Below, in pieces: positions 63,114 to 64,000 of a DNA stretch of 64,000 nucleotides; the stretch's first letter is position 1, and the number at the start of each line of letters is the position of its first letter. This stretch comes from Streptomyces sp. NBC_00414 (GTDB lineage: Bacteria; Actinomycetota; Actinomycetes; Streptomycetales; Streptomycetaceae). A model generated the notes under the pieces. It was not told the DNA's origin, did not search any database, and worked only from the letters and a program-made list of their open reading frames with translations. The stretch lies in the NCBI RefSeq assembly GCF_036038375.1, contig NZ_CP107935.1, positions 7,378,001-7,442,000 on the forward strand, written 5' to 3'. The translations under genes were made by a program, and so were the position numbers.

Positions 63114-64000
63114 ATGCCGTTGACCCCCGAGGACGTGCGGAACAAGCAGTTCACGACCGTCCGCCTCCGAGAAGGCTATGACGAGGACGAGGTCGATGCC
63201 TTCCTCGATGAGGTCGAAGCCGAACTGACCCGCCTGCTCCGCGAGAACGAAGACCTGCGCGCCAAGCTGGCCGCCGCGACACGCGCCGCCGCGCAGAACC
63301 AGCAACAGGGCATGCGCAAGCCCCCCGAACAGCAGGATCCGCAGCAACAGCAGGGTCCGCCACAGGGCATGCGCGGCGGTCCGGGCGCTCCCGTACCCGC
63401 CGGCATATCGGGCCCGCCGCAGCAGCAGATGGGCGGCCCCATGGGCGGCCCGCCCCAGCTGCCGAGCGGTGCCCCGCAGCTTCCCGCGGGCCCCAGCGCC
63501 CAGGGTCAGCAGGGTCCCGGCCAGATGGGTCAGGGCCCCATGGGCCAGGGTCCGATGGGCCAGGGTCCGATGCAGGGCGGCATGGGCCAGGGTCCCGGCC
63601 CCATGCAGGGACAGATGCAGCAGCAGATGCCCCAGCAGATGGGCGGCCCGATGGGCGGTCCCATGGGTGGTCCGATGGGCGGGCACGGCCCGCAGATGGG
63701 ACAGCCCGGCCAGGGTCCCGGTGGCGACAGCGCCGCCCGTGTGCTCTCGCTGGCCCAGCAGACCGCCGACCAGGCGATCGCCGAGGCCCGCTCCGAGGCC
63801 AACAAGATCGTCGGCGAGGCCCGTAGCCGCGCCGAGGGTCTGGAGCGCGACGCCCGTGCCAAGGCCGACGCCCTGGAGCGGGACGCGCAGGAGAAGCACC
63901 GCGTGGCGATGGGCTCCCTGGAGTCCGCCCGCGCCACGCTGGAGCGCAAGGTCGAGGACCTGCGCGGCTTCGAGCGCGAGTACCGCACGCGTCTGAAGTC
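63114..64000 (+). CDS. divIVA: Polar growth determinant DivIVA (3' end beyond the window)
   Basis: 295 residues are visible and the frame is still open. [35 protein letters not shown] is the conserved DivIVA membrane-binding N-terminus and first coiled coil; then comes a Gln/Gly/Met/Pro-rich linker (about 65-200) with tandem units such as GQGPM and GGPMGG, and the second coiled coil begins near residue 205 ([19 protein letters not shown]). In Streptomyces DivIVA marks hyphal tips, directs apical wall growth and is phosphorylated by AfsK. ATG 63114 has GGTGAAGAG upstream. Confidence 0.95.
   Translation, partial: MPLTPEDVRNKQFTTVRLREGYDEDEVDAFLDEVEAELTRLLRENEDLRAKLAAATRAAAQNQQQGMRKPPEQQDPQQQQGPPQGMRGGPGAPVPAGISGPPQQQMGGPMGGPPQLPSGAPQLPAGPSAQGQQGPGQMGQGPMGQGPMGQGPMQGGMGQGPGPMQGQMQQQMPQQMGGPMGGPMGGPMGGHGPQMGQPGQGPGGDSAARVLSLAQQTADQAIAEARSEANKIVGEARSRAEGLERDARAKADALERDAQEKHRVAMGSLESARATLERKVEDLRGFEREYRTRLK

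Overview
The window is a gene-dense, very GC-rich piece of chromosome core from a Streptomyces-type actinomycete. GTG starts are common, a low-complexity DivIVA and a Streptomyces-style dcw division cluster are present, and the gene order matches, from memory, the S. coelicolor SCO2136 to SCO2077 interval read in descending order. Many of the same families occur in the same neighbourhood of Mycobacterium tuberculosis (about Rv2190c to Rv2145c), so this is an old actinobacterial block. I saw no tRNA, rRNA, CRISPR array, insertion sequence or prophage.

Region 1 (1-15 kb) holds the end of a coiled-coil/NYN-domain gene, two tandem secreted NlpC/P60 hydrolases, a lipoprotein metallopeptidase, a GT87 membrane mannosyltransferase divergent from pimB, a chimeric gene (alpha/beta-hydrolase N-terminus joined in frame to the C-terminal part of a FadD15-type acyl-CoA synthetase), a PlsC-type acyltransferase, the MacS/MacR two-component pair, a phosphofructokinase and a D-2-hydroxyacid dehydrogenase. 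The chimera looks like the scar of a deletion; in relatives the two parent genes flank a block that includes glucokinase (glkA).

Region 2 (15-31 kb) is biosynthetic and iron-related. It holds a fused anthranilate synthase with a Trp-codon leader peptide and attenuator, a divergent class II DAHP synthase, an iron-box-preceded bacterioferritin-associated ferredoxin and bacterioferritin, a sulfite-oxidase-like protein, endonuclease IV, a four-PASTA Ser/Thr kinase, a TPP-riboswitch-controlled thiO-thiS-thiG operon, a ferredoxin-reductase-type flavoprotein, an Rv2175c-like DNA-binding protein, thiE, metF and a Q/Y-rich membrane protein.

Region 3 (31-46 kb) carries a phytoene-desaturase-family oxidoreductase, a DUF4126 membrane protein, an operon of a degenerate ABC ATPase, a YhgE/Pip membrane protein and a TetR regulator behind an operator-like palindrome, a HEPN protein, a methyltransferase, a DUF3040 protein, a MoxR-DUF58-transglutaminase operon and a beta-carbonic anhydrase.

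Region 4 (46-64 kb) is the dcw cluster, all on the plus strand and mostly with overlapping or near-abutting genes: rsmH, ftsL, ftsI, murE, murF, mraY, murD, ftsW, murG, ftsQ, ftsZ, pgeF, yggS-type, sepF, yggT-type, and divIVA running off the end. These make the peptidoglycan precursor (murE/F/D, mraY, murG), polymerise and cross-link it at the septum (ftsW/I), form the divisome (ftsL/Q/Z, sepF) and direct tip growth (divIVA). No mraZ or ftsA is present. Wall hydrolases, lipomannan-type glycosyltransferases and a PASTA kinase upstream give the whole window a cell-envelope theme.
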